DNA from: Stereum hirsutum FP-91666 SS1
Taxonomy: Eukaryota; Basidiomycota; Agaricomycetes; Russulales; Stereaceae
Length of the DNA: 64,000 nucleotides
Direction: 5' to 3'
Assembly (NCBI RefSeq): GCF_000264905.1
Contig: NW_006763134.1
Coordinates: 1,631,626-1,695,625 of the forward strand
The number at the start of each line of letters is the position of its first letter. Within the stretch, counting starts at the first letter, position 1. Made by a program: the position numbers and the translations under genes. Shown one piece after another: positions 43,443 to 57,451 of the stretch. The notes under the pieces were generated by a model. It was not told the origin of the DNA. It saw only the letters and a program-made list of their open reading frames with translations, and ran no database searches.

Positions 43443-46217
43443 TTAATCCTCGAGGAAGAAGTAGTTGCCCGAAGCTAGCGACAAGTAACCCATATATCAG
43501 CTACTACGGAATGACGGTGAAGGAAGTAAAACCATAACGTACCCTTCTGCTCTTTATCCTTCACTGAGTTCATCTTGTTCACTCGTGGCCGGAAGTTGGT
43601 CGGGTCGCGACGGAACGTGATCTCGAGAGAGGCCAAGAACCTGTTCATACCCGTCAACAGCGATTGTGGCCTAAACATGCAGAAAGAAAGAGAGCCATCA
43701 AGTATCAGCCATTTGTGGTGGAACGAGAATATAAGTGTAGCACAAGAGCCTCGGTAGATGGATGAGAAGAGAGAGGAAGTACTTACGGTGTGGCGGTGGC
43801 GGATATAGCGGGTTCACCCTGAAAGACAATGACACGGTCGGCAAGGTAAGTGGCCATGATGAAATCGTGCTCGATGATGAATGCCGTCTTCTTCGCATGT
43901 AGGATGAACCGCTTGATGACCTTCGACGCAATGATACGTTGCTCGGAGTCCAAGAATCTACCCACGCAGAAGACTTTAGTGAACACACACCAGACTAGTG
44001 AGCGGGAGAAAAGACACGCACGAAGACGGCTCATCGATTAGGTAAACCGCTACATTTGGCTTTCCCAACGCCAAGCAGATCGCCACTCTTTGCAGCTCAC
44101 CACCCGACAACGTCTTCACCTCCTGGTCCATGATAGGCTCCAAGTTCATCGGCTTGAGCACATCCGTGTTGAACTGCGGATGCATGAATGCCGCCTTAAT
44201 CTGCTTCAACAGCAACATCCTGACCGTGCTTGCGAACTTCGGACTGATAGTTTGCGGCTTCAAACTGACCGCAAGACTCTGTTTGGCTTCCTCACCGGCG
44301 TCGGGCACATCACCAGCGAGGAGACGGACGAAGGTGGTCTTGCCTGTCCCGTTCTCACCCAACATGACGATGATTTCGGAATCGGTGAAGGAGCCGGCTT
44401 CGACGGTGAGTTTGAAGCCGCCCAGGGTTTTAGTCATGGCGGGGTACGAGTAGTGGCGTGTCTTGTCGATGAGAATTTCTTCGGCAGTTTCGACCATCTT
44501 GAAAGAGAGGGATTCCTCACGGAAACGAAGATTCTCCGTGGGAATGAATCCGTCCAGGAAGATGTTGATACCTGATACACCGTTATTTGATCAGAGATAC
44601 GGGAGTGCTCAGAGCAGATTGAGTGCACAAACCTTCACGGACGGAATAGGGCATGGTGACGACACCGTACATTGAGGGCTTTCCGTATAAACAACAGATG
44701 AAGTCGGAGAGGTAATCCAAGACGGACAAATCGTGCTCGACGGCAACAACGTAGTTATCGGGTTTGAGCAACTTCCGGATGACCTGAGCGGCGACCAACC
44801 GCTGCTTAACATCCAAATAACTTGACGGCTCGTCGAACATGTACCTGGAAAAGCGAGTCATGAGCAAATTTCACGGGCAAAAGGATAGCACCGGAAAACC
44901 ACATACACATCCGCTCGTTGGATACATGACATCGCGATAGCGAACCGCTGCAGCTCTCCGCCAGACAATTGATTGACCTCGCGAGTCAGCACGTTATTCA
45001 ACTCCAGATCATCGCAAAGTTGCTGCTTGTTCCCGAGCTCATCTTTCGAATTGAGCATCTGCTCGACGGTCATCACGCCCTTGATGGCGCGCGGTATATG
45101 GTCGACATACTGAGGTTTGATGAGGGCTTTCAGATTATCCTCGAGCACCTTCGTAAAGTAATTTTGCAGCTCCGAACCGCGGAAATACCTAAGGATTTCT
45201 TGCCAGTCGGGCGGTTCCTTTATTGTGCAGCCAAAATGTGAGCATTCGATCCTCACATAGACGTATCAACCTCGAGGAGAATGATCCGATAAAAAGTGTG
45301 ATGCGGGATGGGAGCAGTGGAATTTAGACGCACATCGTACCGCCCAAGGTTTGGTTTGATCTTTCCGGCAAGAATTTTGAGAGCTGTCGATTTTCCGATA
45401 CCGTTGGTACCGACGAGACCGAGAACCTGTCCTGGCCGTGGTGTTGGTAGCCGATGAAGTTTGAAGGAGTTGGCAGTGTATCGATGTGTGACTTCGGAGT
45501 CGAGATTTGTTGGAAGATTGATGATGGAAATGGCTTCGAACGGGCATCTGAGGGGGAAATGTGGGGATTAAAGCTCGTTCGATGATTTCGGGCACTAGGA
45601 AAAAAAAAACATTGGTAGACGCATAATTGATGGTGTAAGTATCCGTGCACCCAACACAGGGTGAAGATGAGAGCCGTCGGGCATTACTGCGCCTGAGAGT
45701 CACAAATTCAGCGAACAACGTTCGCCAAATAATTACCACGAAACATTGCACATTTGTATCGGCGTGTAGGCTCTTCATCATTGGGAAAATGCAGCTGACA
45801 ACTCCGGACAGCTTCGTTCCAATCAAAATCCCACACCGAAGTATACAGGAGCTGATGTCTCCATGCGAATGTATTGCAAGAATGTATAAAAGGTAGGCAA
45901 CGCACTTTTTGACACAAATACCACAACCAATGCAAAGAAACTCAGAGAGGAATGCGATCTTGTCTGAAGGCTTGACCTCGATACACAGCTTGCCTAATCC
46001 AATCCACCATCAATCCACTATACCTCCGCATCCACAACGATTCACTCACCCATTTTTACAACCGGACATGACTACATCCAATCCCACCATCCCAATCAGC
46101 TCCATGTACTCGACCATAAAATGTGGCAACACGCACCTTCTTACACTCTTGTGCACATCGTTTTGGTTTGCATCGGTTGGAATCGACGATCGCAATACGG
46201 GTAATTTTGTCCGCCAT
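43443..46217 (-). CDS. rli1: ABC protein E family, ribosome recycling factor RLI1 / ABCE1
   Basis: Essential Fe-S ATPase that splits ribosomes after termination. The ATG at 46217 gives [20 protein letters not shown] then CAQECKK, the first Fe-S cysteines. [20 protein letters not shown] and [12 protein letters not shown] complete the two 4Fe-4S motifs. NBD1 shows [15 protein letters not shown] (Walker A), [20 protein letters not shown] (signature) and [18 protein letters not shown]2 shows [46 protein letters not shown] joined to [18 protein letters not shown] and [20 protein letters not shown]. The end is [10 protein letters not shown], as in other eukaryotes. About 600 residues; eight or more introns. 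All catalytic motifs are intact. Confidence 0.96.
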
Positions 46218-48157
46218 GTTAGAGTCGTCTCACGGTCGGATAATATAGCGTGCGGAGGCGAGAAAACGGAAAAGAAAGAGGAGGAGGGGCGGATGGAAGA
46301 GACGATGAGGAGAGATGGTGCTTGATCCCGAAATTTACTGCTGCAGTCATAGTGGATCGGTCCCGGATCTCGGCCACGTTGCGTCTGTCATCGAAGTGTT
46401 ATGGTTGGTTCGCCACACACTTGTGTGGCCCAAGATGTACGACCCTGAGGGCCAAATATTGAGCAGTTGATTCTGTGAGCTTATCCGAGTAGTCTTCGTG
46501 CTCACCCACGACCGCTGTCTCGAACCCCCTACACTGTCGCCAAGAACACTTGGTTTTTGTACCGTGATCCAGCATCCATTCTGCTGACGTTGATAAAGAT
46601 CTCATCCTTTAAGCGTTCACTGGGCTGATGGTGCAACCATCGAAAGAGAAGAGATTGCATGGTCTTCGTTGGTGTATCTGACGCTCCATTACAACGACTC
46701 CAGACCATTCGAGTCCTCGACTCATACCCTCGGTCGTCCGCATCTCCCGTTTTGTAAAGGCTTGAGAGTTGAGCTGCATTCTGTCTCTTCGGATGGATGG
46801 TCCGAGTCTTCCTCCCTGGGCCTTTGCTATTTACCATGGAGCAAGCCTGAAACCCTGGGCCGCTATACACCTTCATGTACTATCCTCCAATGTACTTAAG
46901 TCTTCTTTATTCGGGCTCCTTGAATGGCTTAATGTGCGACGCCGGTAAGTCGCTGTGCTTGGTCGTTGACACATACACGATCGTCTACCGCTGATGCTAT
47001 CTTTGTGGTCGGACTACCTATGTAGGCATTATCACTCCGAGTCTATCTCCAGTGGAAATTCGAGCTAGTTCGAACAGGCGGTTCACATTTTTTATTCGCG
47101 GATTTGACATTCATCTTACTTCCCCTTTCTCTATATTGTGTCTCTAGTCAAGAAAATCTGCTTTTACGAGCATCAAAAACCTCCCTTTAGAACATCCTCC
47201 AGTGTATTCACAGTGCTCAATGGCTTGAAGATCTCCTCGGATCACTTCTGATTCATTCTTGCAAGCATCGCTCGACTGTCATCAAGGCCGCTCAACAGAG
47301 CCCCGTTTCTTCGTCTAAAATGAGAGTCTACCACAGTCCAGGATCTCACTTCGACTCCAATCATCTACCATCTCTTGCAAACCGCAGGCCGGTATGCCCA
47401 TGCTAAATTATCGCAAGATGGACCGCTGCTTCGAATGCTGCTGTGTGTGGCGGGGTTCGTGATACTGTGCATCTGTCTGGAGTGGCTGTACGAGTGGGCT
47501 TTGTGGCGGTCGAATCCTGGCGATGTCCAGATCCGTTCGAGAGGTAGCCTATTGGTCTCGAAGTTTTTGTTAGTCTGCAGTCCGAGGACTTGTGCATGAT
47601 GAGGTGGCGTGCTCGGGCGGACTGTAATCTGTCTTGATCAGGTGGCACTGTTCTTTAAAGTATCGGAGTATCCTTTGTGTTTTGGCCCGAGGAGACAGGA
47701 AGGAACAAGACAGAGAAGAATTGGTATCTGTATTGAAATCCAATTGTATTATAGTACCGTAGCAAGAAGTGTCGATATAGAAACAGAGAACAATAGCGCA
47801 TGGGCGAGAAAGGCAAGTGGCCGAGTCCGTGTGGCGATTATGAGCTCCGATGTGGCTGTGCGATGACAAAACTAGTCCAAACAAGATCAGGCATCGACGA
47901 GCATCTGCTTATCCCGCTACCACCATCTCCTTGCTCGTTCGTCGTCTGCCCATCCACATCGTGAGTTCAGCCCCCGTCTACTCTTTAGTTATGTGTTACT
48001 GACAATCCTGACATCGCTTTATCGCTCGCTGTGTCGTTTCGCAATCCCGTCTTACCCGGTCTTGGACACATCGATCTGCACCGATTTCTCGCGATTTCAC
48101 CTTCCTTGGGTCTTTTGATCAGTTTTTCTCGTTGTTCACCAACCCCCTCGTTCTCCA
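46218..48157. other. long divergent intergenic region, RLI1 / UBC4
   Basis: Shared upstream region of about 1.9 kb. An inverted repeat, ccacaca-ctt-gtgtgg-like, lies at about 46,411-46,428. A short frame from ATG 47,435 encodes one strongly hydrophobic segment (MLLCVAGFVILCICLEWLYE) but has no second exon I can support. Confidence 0.45.
47435..47599 (+). CDS. doubtful single-TM microprotein
   Basis: 54 codons from ATG 47,435. A 20-residue hydrophobic helix is followed by WALWRSNPGDVQIRSRG, after which a gtagcc donor-like site occurs. No family and no clear start context; it may be chance. Confidence 0.15.
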   Translation: MLLCVAGFVILCICLEWLYEWALWRSNPGDVQIRSRGSLLVSKFLLVCSPRTCA

Positions 48158-49103
<946 letters not shown>

Positions 49104-51842
49104 CTGTCCCCGTGTATTCGGACCCATGAGCGTGTTCCGCCGAAGTTCGGGCACGGTGTATTAGTTTGATCCCAGTCACGATCTTTTCTTGTTCTCGTAC
49201 AGCTTCAGCCAGCCTCACCCTTTCCATTTCATCCATGTGACAATCAATGGTCTTTTTGACGCGATATGCCCCTCGTGTACTTCCAGACGGACGACGCGAT
49301 GTGTCGTCTGTTGCAAATCCTCTTGCCCCGTTCTTATGTAGAGAGAGCAACCCTGCTGCGCTATTAGTTAAATGCCCTTGAGCGTCGCTCCGTGCGGCCG
49401 CTTGGGTATATCATCCTTTTAGTCACTGTGTTCAGGGATACGTACAACGACCCGGAGAAAGCAGCTCTCAGCCCGAGTATCCCCATGGCCGGTCGATGGT
49501 CTATGTGAGGACCCTTCCTGTCGAGATGGCCGCATCTGCATGCGAACGAACGATGTTCGAATGACATTGACAGTGCAGGTGATGGGCCCAACCCCGTCGG
49601 TAAACAGCCATTGACTCATCAGAGTTTTGAGCTCCTGCTCGCCACTGTCGTGAGTATATCCATCTGGACCAGCCATGGCCTTCCACGGAATTGTGAGACA
49701 TTCGCTGGATGTAGGTCCAGCGAGACTGAGTTGCGACACTATACCTTGTATTTGCGCAGCCGTCACATACTGGGTTATAGAGACTCGGTCGCCAGTCTGC
49801 TGAGTACTAGCGTCCCGCTCATAGTACGTGGAGCAAATACCAAGGTCACTGTGAGTCTCGAGCTGTCTCGAGATCGCTATAGACTTGAGTGACCGAAACA
49901 CTCGGTAATCGTGGCCCGAGTATGACCTCTGCGTTATTCAATTGAGCTCGCCTCCGAATTCGGTCTCTAAGAGCATCTTAGGGTCGTGCCAGTTGACTTA
50001 CAGCCATAAGACTATGGCTCTTGAAGGCTTTTGGAGCTTGCGCTCCTGTAACGTGCGTGGACATCGGGGCGGGAACTGTCTAGACGACGGCTGACACTGC
50101 GCGAGAATGTACACTAGTTTCAGCGGCGAAGACCGTGAAGAAATTGGACCTAGTTGCAATTGACGGTGTCTTGACAAGGCGCCTACTCTCCTGATGGGGA
50201 TCATGAGTGCCTCGAGATATCAACCATGCTGATGCCACGTTGACGCCACGTTCCATCCACGCGCGCACGAGCCGGCTCTTTGGCCCTGGCCACCACAATC
50301 CCCTTTTCCGCCCAGACCTGTCATGTTGCTCCTCGCGACTTCTTGAGATCTCAGACATAACATGGTTCGAATGGCCGCTCATGAGCTTCCAAGTCTGATG
50401 CTTTGATGGACCTACTTATTACAAGGAGAAATGGGTGGGGTCTGGAGGTACGTTATGCACACTCCGTGTGTACTATTCACTTCTCCAAATATCGATATCC
50501 TTCCCGCTTGCTGTGGCGGACGCTGTAGCATCACTGCTGGCATCAACGGCGTGCCGATTATAGGATGAAGATATTCATTTTAGTCCATGCTGTGATTCTC
50601 TCAGAAATCGCTGTGAATGATCGCTCGGAAGGCCGTGTTAGGTCACCGTCGATGATGAGCAACGCTTGGACTGCGCCTGATGACCCCAGTCTCGCGGGAG
50701 ATTTTGCAGTCAGTAAGGATTTGCTCCTCGTCGTGAACATGGGATGGAATATTCCTTTTTAGTAGCGAGTCTTGTTCGCAACGCGTTGTGATCATCAACG
50801 CAGGAAGCTCACGGGTCATGAGTGGGCCGATCCCGAGACTCTGCCTCGGTACCTGCAGCAGTTTCTATTCCTCCGAATTCACACATCCACATAGTAGGGC
50901 GCCCGATTTTGGGTTCCATCTCATCATCGATTGTTAGATGGTCAACCTGCTTACGCTTGTTAGCTGTGCCTCACTGCTTGTTCGGATGGGAAGGAGGCTC
51001 GGCATGCACACGCATCTGCTCACCTCTAACATAGAGCTTTCTGCTTAGCGACACATATTACTACTGGCTTTAACTTCTTACTGGCTTTGAAGCGTCATGC
51101 TCTGTACGATACAAGACGCCTTTGTTTCAACTCCTGATACTTCGTCTCGACAACTGATCTTTACTCCTGCAGGTCTTAACCTTCGATCGTCAATTCAGGC
51201 CTCTCAGGGGCGCCGACCGCCAATAGAACAGTTGCTTTCTGTATTTGTTATGATCCAGTGATGACCGACGCACCCCCCGCCTGCAAAACCCTGCACACTG
51301 CAATGGAAAGCAATGGGAAGCTCTAGAGTTGACGAGTTTCGAGGGACCTTTAAAATATGCATTTCCTGTGCTCATTCAAACTTCGCGGTGAAGACTGCAG
51401 ATACTCCTTGGTGTTCATCAGCGCAGGCCGAACCAACCGAGGAGACCGACTTTTTGTGGCTCTGAGTCTTGCTGAGATCGCTCTACATTCCATTCCATCT
51501 GTGGCCGTCGAGACTCTCAACGGTAAGAGAGAGTGGAGAGTAAACGCTGCTGGATGCAAAATAGGTCGGTTTACCGAGATCTCCATTGGTCATCGAACAT
51601 AACACCCTTCTCGGTGATCGACTGAAACTTCTTTAAGTACGCGCTCTACAGATGGATCAGTATAAAGTCTGCGGTCGGCCACGTTCTGCTTCTCATCGAG
51701 TTATCAGTCTCCAGCACTTCGAAGGATCTACATCATCAGTACCACCTAACAAATTCACATCAAGAATAACCTTGACGCCACCTAGTCCATCCATCCACAT
51801 CTTCTCCCTCGAACTCCTTTGAGATCATCTCTCCTCTGCACG
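49104..51842. other. long gene-poor region
   Basis: About 2.7 kb without a convincing gene. The left end is the UBC4 3' flank, the right end the promoter of the DUF6593-like gene. It contains one unexplained minus-strand frame (49,419-49,901). I see no terminal repeats or transposase motif. Confidence 0.5.
49419..49901 (-). CDS. possible hypothetical protein (up to 160 aa), doubtful
   Basis: A long uninterrupted minus-strand frame in otherwise empty DNA. It has stretches such as AAQIQGIVSQLSLAGPTSSE and LKTLMSQWLFTDGVGPITCT that look protein-like. No start context, splice partner or domain supports it, and it could be a decayed gene piece or chance. Confidence 0.2.
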   Translation of the reverse strand: MFRSLKSIAISRQLETHSDLGICSTYYERDASTQQTGDRVSITQYVTAAQIQGIVSQLSLAGPTSSECLTIPWKAMAGPDGYTHDSGEQELKTLMSQWLFTDGVGPITCTVNVIRTSFVRMQMRPSRQEGSSHRPSTGHGDTRAESCFLRVVVRIPEHSD

Positions 51843-52764
51843 ATGTCCCACCACTTCAACCCCTACGTTCAAGGCTGGAACGCGGGAAATATCCCTACAG
51901 GACAATCCCCCTGGCAGCCTGGCCATGGTCCTGCGCCTTCCCCCTCCATTTTCGGTGCTCTCCCCACGATGAGTTCATATGCAGGCAACGGGAGGCCCCC
52001 TCCTGCGTCCGGATTCCAGGTCTTTCGCATCACGAACCTTGATCCCAACGTGCTCAACGCGTCGGTTGTCAGCCCACAAGGCACGTCGGCATTTCGCATC
52101 ATCACAGACCCCTCGCAGCCACTTCGAACGATATGGCGCGATAGTTCGCGCAGAGTGTTCGCTACGGTGGATTGGGGCACTCGATCGACGGTCGAAATGC
52201 CAGGGTTATTCCCTCGCCAGTCCATACGTAGCTGGCTTCGGCTTTCCAGCGACAGAACGTACGTACCCTCTCGGAACATTTGTTGTAATTGTAAAGGGAC
52301 TGACCACCTTACCTTGAACCTTTTTGCACTTCGAACAGGCTTAGGACCATGGAACTCCGAGGGGTACAATACATATGGGCCCCCGTGGATAATTACATCT
52401 GCGTATGTTTCTTCAATTGTCTTCTTTCCTTCCACCCGGTCCTCGCATCGAAAGGCACGCTAACGGAATTTCTGTTCTTGGTTGGCTCTTTCGACGGCGT
52501 GGCTTCTTACTGGTCGCGGTTCGGTGGCGCTTCGTCCCGGTTCTTGATCTCGACTTCATTTCGAATTCCTCCGGAAACCATATCGACATCACGATACAGC
52601 TCTACATCAACCAGGGAGGATCACCAACGCAAATTCTAGCGCGCGTCTGCACCACGTCGAACGGCGTCAACATCGAGATGACCTCCCAAGGCATCCAGCA
52701 TGGTCTCGTGGAAGCCTCTGTGCTCTGCGCGTCTATATTCCTTTCTGGGCACAACATCGAGTGA
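51843..52764 (+). CDS. DUF6593-like basidiomycete protein
   Basis: Three exons, 51843-52258, 52339-52402 and 52600-52764, give 214 residues. The N-terminus is Pro/Gly-rich (GNIPTGQSPWQPGHGPAPSP). The core shows FRITNLDPNVLNASVVSPQG, FRIITDPSQPLRTIWRD, RRVFATVDWGTRSTVEM and WLRLSSDRT joined to LRTMELRGVQYIWAP. The 197-nt second intron is long for this window. It is placed because only this join continues NYIC into LYINQGGSPTQILARV and the family's end, MTSQGIQHGLVEASVLCASI. This pattern matches the many small DUF6593 proteins of mushrooms. Function unknown. Confidence 0.8.
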
Positions 52765-53625
52765 AAGGCTAGCTGCCTTGCCCTCGGCGTTCACGCGTCC
52801 ATCACTGCATCTAATGGACCAATTCATCCATACAATATCTCTAGATTTCATCCGTTCCACTGTTCTCTCCTCGTCGCGCTCATCGCTATCTATTTATTTT
52901 TGTTTTTCGTCCGTTTCTTTTTCTGCTCTAAGAGCAAATTTGTTTTTCCTATGTGCCCTTTTTCGCTTGTTACTGTATACGTATAATTTTATGCCCAAGT
53001 GGGTGCGCCCTTATTGTCCTTTCAACTTCCCATTCTCGGCATGTTACGACTCCTGTAGCCCCACTCCTTCCTCCATCCGATCTGTCTGTTCATCCAGACT
53101 TTCCATCAGCTTTAGTATCATAACTTCTGATCCCGTCACTATTGCAACCGGCTTCCTTTTGGCCGTTTCGTTTCACCCCACGCCATTTCGTTGTTTACCG
53201 ACACCTCTCCTGTTCCCCCGGTGATTTCATCGGATTCCTGGGCCACGTCAGCGGCCGCGCTCTACCTAATTTATCTCACTCACTACTTGTATCCGTGTGT
53301 ACGATCCATTCTATTTGTTACCTCACTGTATACGTCGGTCGACGGTGGACTTACTTCGCACCATAGATGCACCGACTTATGTAGCCTATATGTAGCCTCC
53401 ACATACTGTCGTTGACGCTCCGATCCATTGCTTATACACGTAGACTTTAAAGTATGCTTCTGTCCAGCCCTATCACATCACAATCATAATTTATTTACAG
53501 GCCTGGAGCTATCAGATGTCAAACATAAAAGTGTAGTTCGAGTTCGAAAGCAAACAAAAGAGAAGCGAAACGAAGACCAGCTTTGGACAGATGTTCGTGG
53601 ATGCTCTACAGTAGTGTGAACGTCA
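52765..53625. other. intergenic between convergent genes
   Basis: 3'-to-3' region, strongly T/C-rich on the plus strand from 52,850 to 53,200. No gene seen. Confidence 0.55.
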
Positions 53626-56600
53626 TTATGACCCCTGGACCAACTTGAGGAACCTTGATTGCGCCACTGACTGGACATGTTTGAATTTAGAGGCCTCATC
53701 AACCAACATTGGGCGAATCTGGGACTGGGACTGAGAAAACCATGTATCAACAACAACGAAGAGATAGATAGTCAGCTCGCTATCGCCAAAACATCATCGC
53801 TATAAAGCAAGAGCAATAAAGAATACTCACCAGTAAGAGCGGCTGGACAGCATCGAGTTCAAACGTGAGCCTCGAAATCATCTCGGATAGAGCCACATTG
53901 TGTCGAGGATCGGAGCGATCGCGCAACACGTCTGGGAGGATTCCGATGAGTTTGGGGATCGACATCGAGAGTTCTTCGAACTCTGTGGCCTGCGCTGCGT
54001 CAGGTACTGCGGCGTCCTGCAGCCCAGCGCGAAGGTAAGGCATCCTCTCCCGAATGGTCACGTAGTCGAGGAATGCCTGAATGGGTCGACGGATGGACGG
54101 ACGAGATATGGTAGGAGGTATGAGTGGGCGTGGATAGATGATGTGATGTGTTTGGTTGGTTAGGGCCGATTGTATGAGAAGCGGGCATAGACACAGCAAA
54201 GTGGCGTCGCGGTCGCAGTCGCGGGCGGCATTGTAGGTTGGAGAAAGGCACGGCGTTTCATATAGATGGTTTTGAAAGGGCAAAGAAAGGGTTGATACGA
54301 TTCGGAGCGCAGGAGACGAATAAAAATAGGCGATCAGTAAAATGGGGGAACAGGCACCAAAGGGTAGGGAGACGGAGAATACTGACTTTTCCCCGTACAT
54401 GCCACCCTTCCACGGGACGACCCGTAAACTCTACAAATATCGACTCCAGCAACTCTAAGTCATCACGAATAACCGCCTCTGGCGCGAGCTGGAGCACGGC
54501 TATATCATGTGCAGCGCTGTACAAGCCGGCTTGCAGGTAGAGTTGATAGGCTTCCCAAACGTCACCTTTGTCAAGCGCGTACAGGGCCTGGCCGTGGCGA
54601 TGATAACAATGACGCGATGGCAGTCGAGATGCGGTCAAAGCCGTATGGATCAGGTTCAAGGGAAAGAAGCAGCGTAGGTAAGATCGGCGCCGGAGCCACG
54701 CGAGCGAGGAAAACAAGCGATCGTCAGCAAATCATAGATACCTCAAGGCGCAAGTGTACGAGCGCAAATCGGAACAGAATGACAAAATCAAGTGAAGGCA
54801 GTGCTATGAGGGTGGGAGGAGCAGGAAAGGTGGAGCGAAAACTGAGCGGTGAATCGATCATTTCCTGACTTTGCAGTCGGGGAAGGAGAACGAGAAGAGG
54901 GCGGACACGTTTGAGCGAATCAACTGCAACGTACCTTTGCCTCATTCACCCACGGCAGCGGGATCTCCACTCTCTCGACAAGTCCCCTTGTATTGTGTTT
55001 GTCGAGCTGTGGCGCCGATCGAGCTAATAAGTCTTTGATGGCCTTTTCCCTTCTGAGCATCGCCAGGTTGAAAGAACAATACATTCCAAAAGCAGAGAAA
55101 CATGCCGGTGAAACCCAAACACCAAGGCACCCACGCGCGAAACATAGCGAAGGAGTAAATCGTAAGCGCTCGAGATTCCGAATTCATGAAACCTGGTGCC
55201 TCCCGCGCATGGTCGGCGCGGTCGGTAAAATGGAGTGGACTTACCCTGCAGACTCTTCTATGTGCAGCAAGACGAAGGCAGCCTGTTGGATCAACTCCAA
55301 CTGCTCCAGCTGCAGCGCATAGCTACTAGCTAGCACATCCGCGCTTGGGCTATGTCCCTCCACCTCTACGTCTTCCTCCATCCCATCTACATTCTCTCCC
55401 TCCGGTCTGCCGGCCCGTGGGTCATCCCTGTCTGCTAGATCTCTTTTCCGCATACTCTGCGAGAGGATGATATAAAGGTGCCATGGGAGCGAGAAATCGA
55501 CAGGTGAAGGTCCGAACGACAGAGGGGACATGATTTGTGAGAGTGAAAGTTCGGGCTGGGCATGCAGTCGGATGAGGGAGTACAGGGCATCTGGAGGGTT
55601 TGCATCGTCCGGCAACTGCCACACAGACGACGGTTTCTGCAGCTCGCCGGTCGGCGTCTCAGAGTACCACGGAATCGGTGGTGCTACATATGCTTCAGAC
55701 CCAGCAGGTAGAGCATACTCCTCCGCTCGCTTCCAGTGCTTCTCGTAGGAGTCGAACACCTCCGCAATGGTCGCATCTAGCGGCTGGCCAAACCAAAGGT
55801 GCAATCCAAACACCCTTTTCCAGTCAAGTCCTCTCGAGATCTCCAGTTCCTTACACTGTTCGACCCCAGACCCACCCGAACCCTCCAGGACGTCGACGTA
55901 TCCAGCGAGTAAAGCGTAGATTTTGCGCATATTCTCGTCGATATGGACATCTACTCGTTCGTCCTTCCATATCTCGAGTTGTGAGCGTAAATGACCGATG
56001 AAATCGTAATCGCCTCCGGCTTGTGAGATCAACGTAGCGAGTTTGACGTTATGAGAATCCATCGCAACCTGACACGCCTTCTCGATCTGATTGCCCGTCA
56101 AGAGCCCGAAGATGGCCTTGGCCGAGCCAGCAATGGAGTCTTTGACGTCCGTGTCCACCGATGGAGCAACGGCCTCTTCGAGCCATGCAGAGAGCGCGGC
56201 TTTCCGGCGAATGTCACCCACGCGCTTTCGAACTTCGAGGTCTACATCGTCTTTGAGGCGTAAATCGGGAGAGTCGAAGAGGACGTGCCCAAGACGGAAA
56301 AAAAGAGCTTCGAAGGACTGGTCTGTTGGTGAGAAAATGGACGAAAAGTATGCGAAAGTAAGCTCCGAGGAGGGTTCGGCGAATGGGATGCCATTAGTGT
56401 CGGGTTGGATGAAGGATCGCTTGTGGTGATGCTCGAGGAGTTTCTCAAGACGTTTTATGGGTTCCTCAAAAGGTCTTCTGGGATTGATTATGGGGCCGGG
56501 TTGTATAAGAGGAACATAGGAAAGTGTCACGGTCGACGAGTTGCCTGTTTGCGTGCTGAAAGGGCATCAGACGCGGACATGGATGACTGGAGAAACACAC

Positions 56601-57451
56601 TTACTCTGGGGTGTATGGGCTGCATAGTTGGCCAAGATGGACTAAGGTGCCACCGGGCCCCCACCCTGCGCGGAACGAGCGACCAAGAGCAAGGCCCGCG
56701 TCAAGCATCGACCTTTCACTGCCAACCACTGCAGATGCTGAACTCTCGACTCGTGCGTATTTTCGAGACGGTCGGTATGGTATAGGCTCTATATCGTGGG
56801 CAAAGGACGCGCGCTAACGACACAGTACGACATTCGAAGTTTGAGTACGATTCTAGGATATGATATGTCATGTCGCACCTCTTGTGTGGCGAGCCTATGA
56901 TCCCCATCTGACTCTCTGCTATGTTTTCGATGGAGACCGTTCTCCCATGTGATATGTGGCTGTCCCGCCTTCGCTCTTGTTGACTGTTGTGCCTTCATAG
57001 CCCTCTCTTCCTCTGGTGCCCGAAACAAGGAGGTTTGCTTGACGTGCACCGTCTGAGGGGCGAGACCTAATTGCTGAGGCCACGGTATAGGTTGCGTAGT
57101 CTTGTCTCCCTGGCCAGCGCCTCTCATCCCGTCTCCATTAGCAATTCGCACCTTCTCAATCTCATGTGCATGGTAGTATTGGCCATCTTCCCCTTCCACC
57201 AACGCATTCGGGTCCTGACGGCGCCTAGTCCTGGGAGGACTGTCGTGGAGGTCATCTTCATCCATTTCGGACGGTCCAGCGGTTGATGGTCCATCTTCCT
57301 CAGAATCGTCGTCCTCGTAATCTCCGTCGTCATCAGCGGTTGAGGGATGCAAGTTGTTTTGTTTTAGAGTGCGTGGTGGCGCCCGCTTGGGAGGGTCGTA
57401 TAAATCGTCCTCGTCGCTCGTGTCCGGACCGAATGCAGTGAATCGAGCCAT
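53626..57451 (-). CDS. nup96: nucleoporin Nup96 (Nup145C / Nup189C) encoded as a stand-alone gene
   Basis: Scaffold member of the Y-complex of the nuclear pore. The ATG at 57451 (MARFTAFGPDTSDEDDLYDP) starts an acidic N-terminus, EDDDSEEDGPSTAGPSEMDE, then QDPNALVEGEDGQYYHAHEI, IPWPQQLGLAPQTVHVKQTS and LFRAPEEERAMKAQ. Next come KYARVESSASAVVGSERSML and DAGLALGRSFRAGWGPGGTL. The large middle exon is the helical Nup96 domain: IFGLLTGNQIEKACQVAMDS, LATLISQAGGDYDFIGHLRS, FGLHLWFGQPLDATIAEVFD and LEQLELIQQAAFVLLHIEES. The final exons give ALYALDKGDVWEAYQLYLQA, LAPEAVIRDDLELLESIFVE and IRPMLVDEASKFKHVQSVAQ, with stop at 53626. No Nup98 GLFG repeats or autoproteolytic HFS-type domain precede the start. 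Confidence 0.9.

Noticed and set aside
47505..47525. ggtcgaatcc resembling a T-loop
   Set aside because: One base short of the T-loop consensus and no cloverleaf around it.
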